Part shown: positions 4,443-5,005 of the stretch, piece after piece | Layout: each line of letters begins with the position of its first letter | Position numbering within the stretch: position 1 is the first letter of the stretch | Source: Candidatus Nomurabacteria bacterium | GTDB taxonomy: Bacteria > Patescibacteriota > Minisyncoccia > Phycocordibacterales > SBAW01 | DNA: 5,005 nucleotides | Assembly (NCBI GenBank): GCA_943355135.1 | Contig: CALREG010000033.1 | Span: 1-5,005 of the forward strand | Reading direction: 5' to 3' | Made by a program: the position numbers and the translations under genes | Notes under the pieces: model-generated | Database searches by the model: none | What the model was told of the DNA's origin: nothing | Seen by the model: only the letters and a program-made list of their open reading frames with translations

Positions 4443-5005
4443 CTATTGAGGTTGTATTGTCTCCGTCACGTTTGAAAATGCCGCGAGGCCTTTAAGGCAC
4501 CATACCTGCGCCTCACCGGTTGTCAATTGGGCGCACTCTTTTTTGGCAGCGGCAGGGTCAAATTTATTTGAGCCGAGTATTTCGTAAGTCATACCAATAA
4601 TACAAGTCTGTTGGTGCTGGGACGGCGCAGCAAGACAAAGGCGCGTGATTTCTGCAAACTCCATTTTTACTCCGCGCCACCACCACGCAGGAAGCGCGTG
4701 GTAGCAGTACGTCTTAAACTGATCAGGCACTGCGGCCGCTTCGCAAAACTCGTATGGTTTGGAAGAGTTGAGTGGTTGCGCGCTCATTTCTGCGCCCTCG
4801 TCGGTATATATTACAGGAACAAGGTACTCCATAAATACGCCGGATAAACAACTGTCTGTCGTGTTTGGGTATATGTCGAGCTTTGAGCAAGTTTGTAATG
4901 CATCGACTATCCGATGCGGTCCGAAATATTCCATAAGCCCGTGTCCTATGCCGTGCGTGCAGGGTGCTGCATCGTCTCCAAACCGTTGGTAGCATATGTT
5001 TCCTA
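4443..5005 (-). CDS. Cys-pair tandem-repeat protein with HGxGHG motif, 5' end outside window
   Basis: Function unknown. The frame is open to the window edge (186 complete codons), and the Met at 4932-4934 is internal because the repeat pattern continues upstream of it. Counting from the edge, cysteines occur in pairs at 4/15, 39/52, 87/100, 123/134 and 157/169, each pair 10-12 residues apart. The second Cys is usually followed by two residues and Gly or Ala, then a hydrophobic or aromatic helix (for example CTHGIGHGLMEYF, CLSGVFMEYL, CIIGMTYEIL, CLKGLAAFS). Repeats are about 35 residues long, with a 13-residue excess between the second and third. The first visible repeat holds HGIGHG (17-22), a possible metal- or heme-binding site. 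The fold is probably a disulfide- or metal-stapled helical array, perhaps outside the cytoplasm, but any signal peptide lies out of view. A WWW run occurs near residue 108. It ends 23 bases before the infC TTG start on the same strand, so co-transcription is likely. Confidence 0.8.
   Translation of the reverse strand, partial: GNICYQRFGDDAAPCTHGIGHGLMEYFGPHRIVDALQTCSKLDIYPNTTDSCLSGVFMEYLVPVIYTDEGAEMSAQPLNSSKPYEFCEAAAVPDQFKTYCYHALPAWWWRGVKMEFAEITRLCLAAPSQHQQTCIIGMTYEILGSNKFDPAAAKKECAQLTTGEAQVWCLKGLAAFSNVTETIQPQ

Noticed and set aside
4420..4452. GAGAGGC followed by T6 before infC as a terminator
   Set aside because: Only CCTC/GAGG (four pairs, long loop) can form; the sequence is better read as a Shine-Dalgarno site.
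1..5005. TGA recoding as in Gracilibacteria/SR1
   Set aside because: All complete genes read at normal length without in-frame TGA; the absence of TGA stops in seven genes is compatible with the standard code.
1..5005. CRISPR array, insertion sequence, phage or defence island
   Set aside because: No spaced direct repeats, transposase, integrase or terminal repeats are visible; most genes are housekeeping.

Overview
The window looks like a chromosomal segment from a small-genome bacterium, most likely a Patescibacteria/CPR lineage of the Parcubacteria type. The evidence is compact housekeeping genes, few Shine-Dalgarno sites, a beta-CASP RNase next to a small SLOG protein, and an uncharacterised Cys-rich repeat protein in front of infC. 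All visible stops are TAA or TAG and no gene needs TGA recoding. The lineage is an inference from gene character, not from a marker phylogeny.

Left part, plus strand: the C-terminal part of nucleoside diphosphate kinase (1-303), a 138-base spacer with competing hairpins, and a family S51 serine peptidase-like protein (442-1023) whose base composition is clearly lower in GC than its neighbours.

Centre, plus strand: 1024-1211 is not empty. It carries an extended -10 promoter, a 118-nt imperfect hairpin whose outer 20-position helix has 18 pairs, and a terminator-like hairpin whose tail overlaps a second extended -10 box just before the next gene. I read this as an undescribed structured RNA, either a free sRNA (6S-like in outline only) or a 5' leader controlling the downstream gene. 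That gene is a complete MBL/beta-CASP RNA nuclease (1212-2570), followed after 5 bases by a SLOG/LOG-like nucleotide-binding protein (2576-3205). The pair is probably one transcript.

Right part, minus strand: the plus-strand pair converges on the translation operon infC-rpmI-rplT, and a perfect 17-bp inverted repeat (3204-3242) can terminate both. Upstream of infC, and probably in the same transcript, lies the 3' part of a gene for a protein with five copies of a ~35-residue paired-cysteine repeat and an HGxGHG motif; its start lies beyond the right edge.

The strongest candidates for something new are the structured RNA at about 1045-1196 and the Cys-pair repeat protein at 4443-5005.
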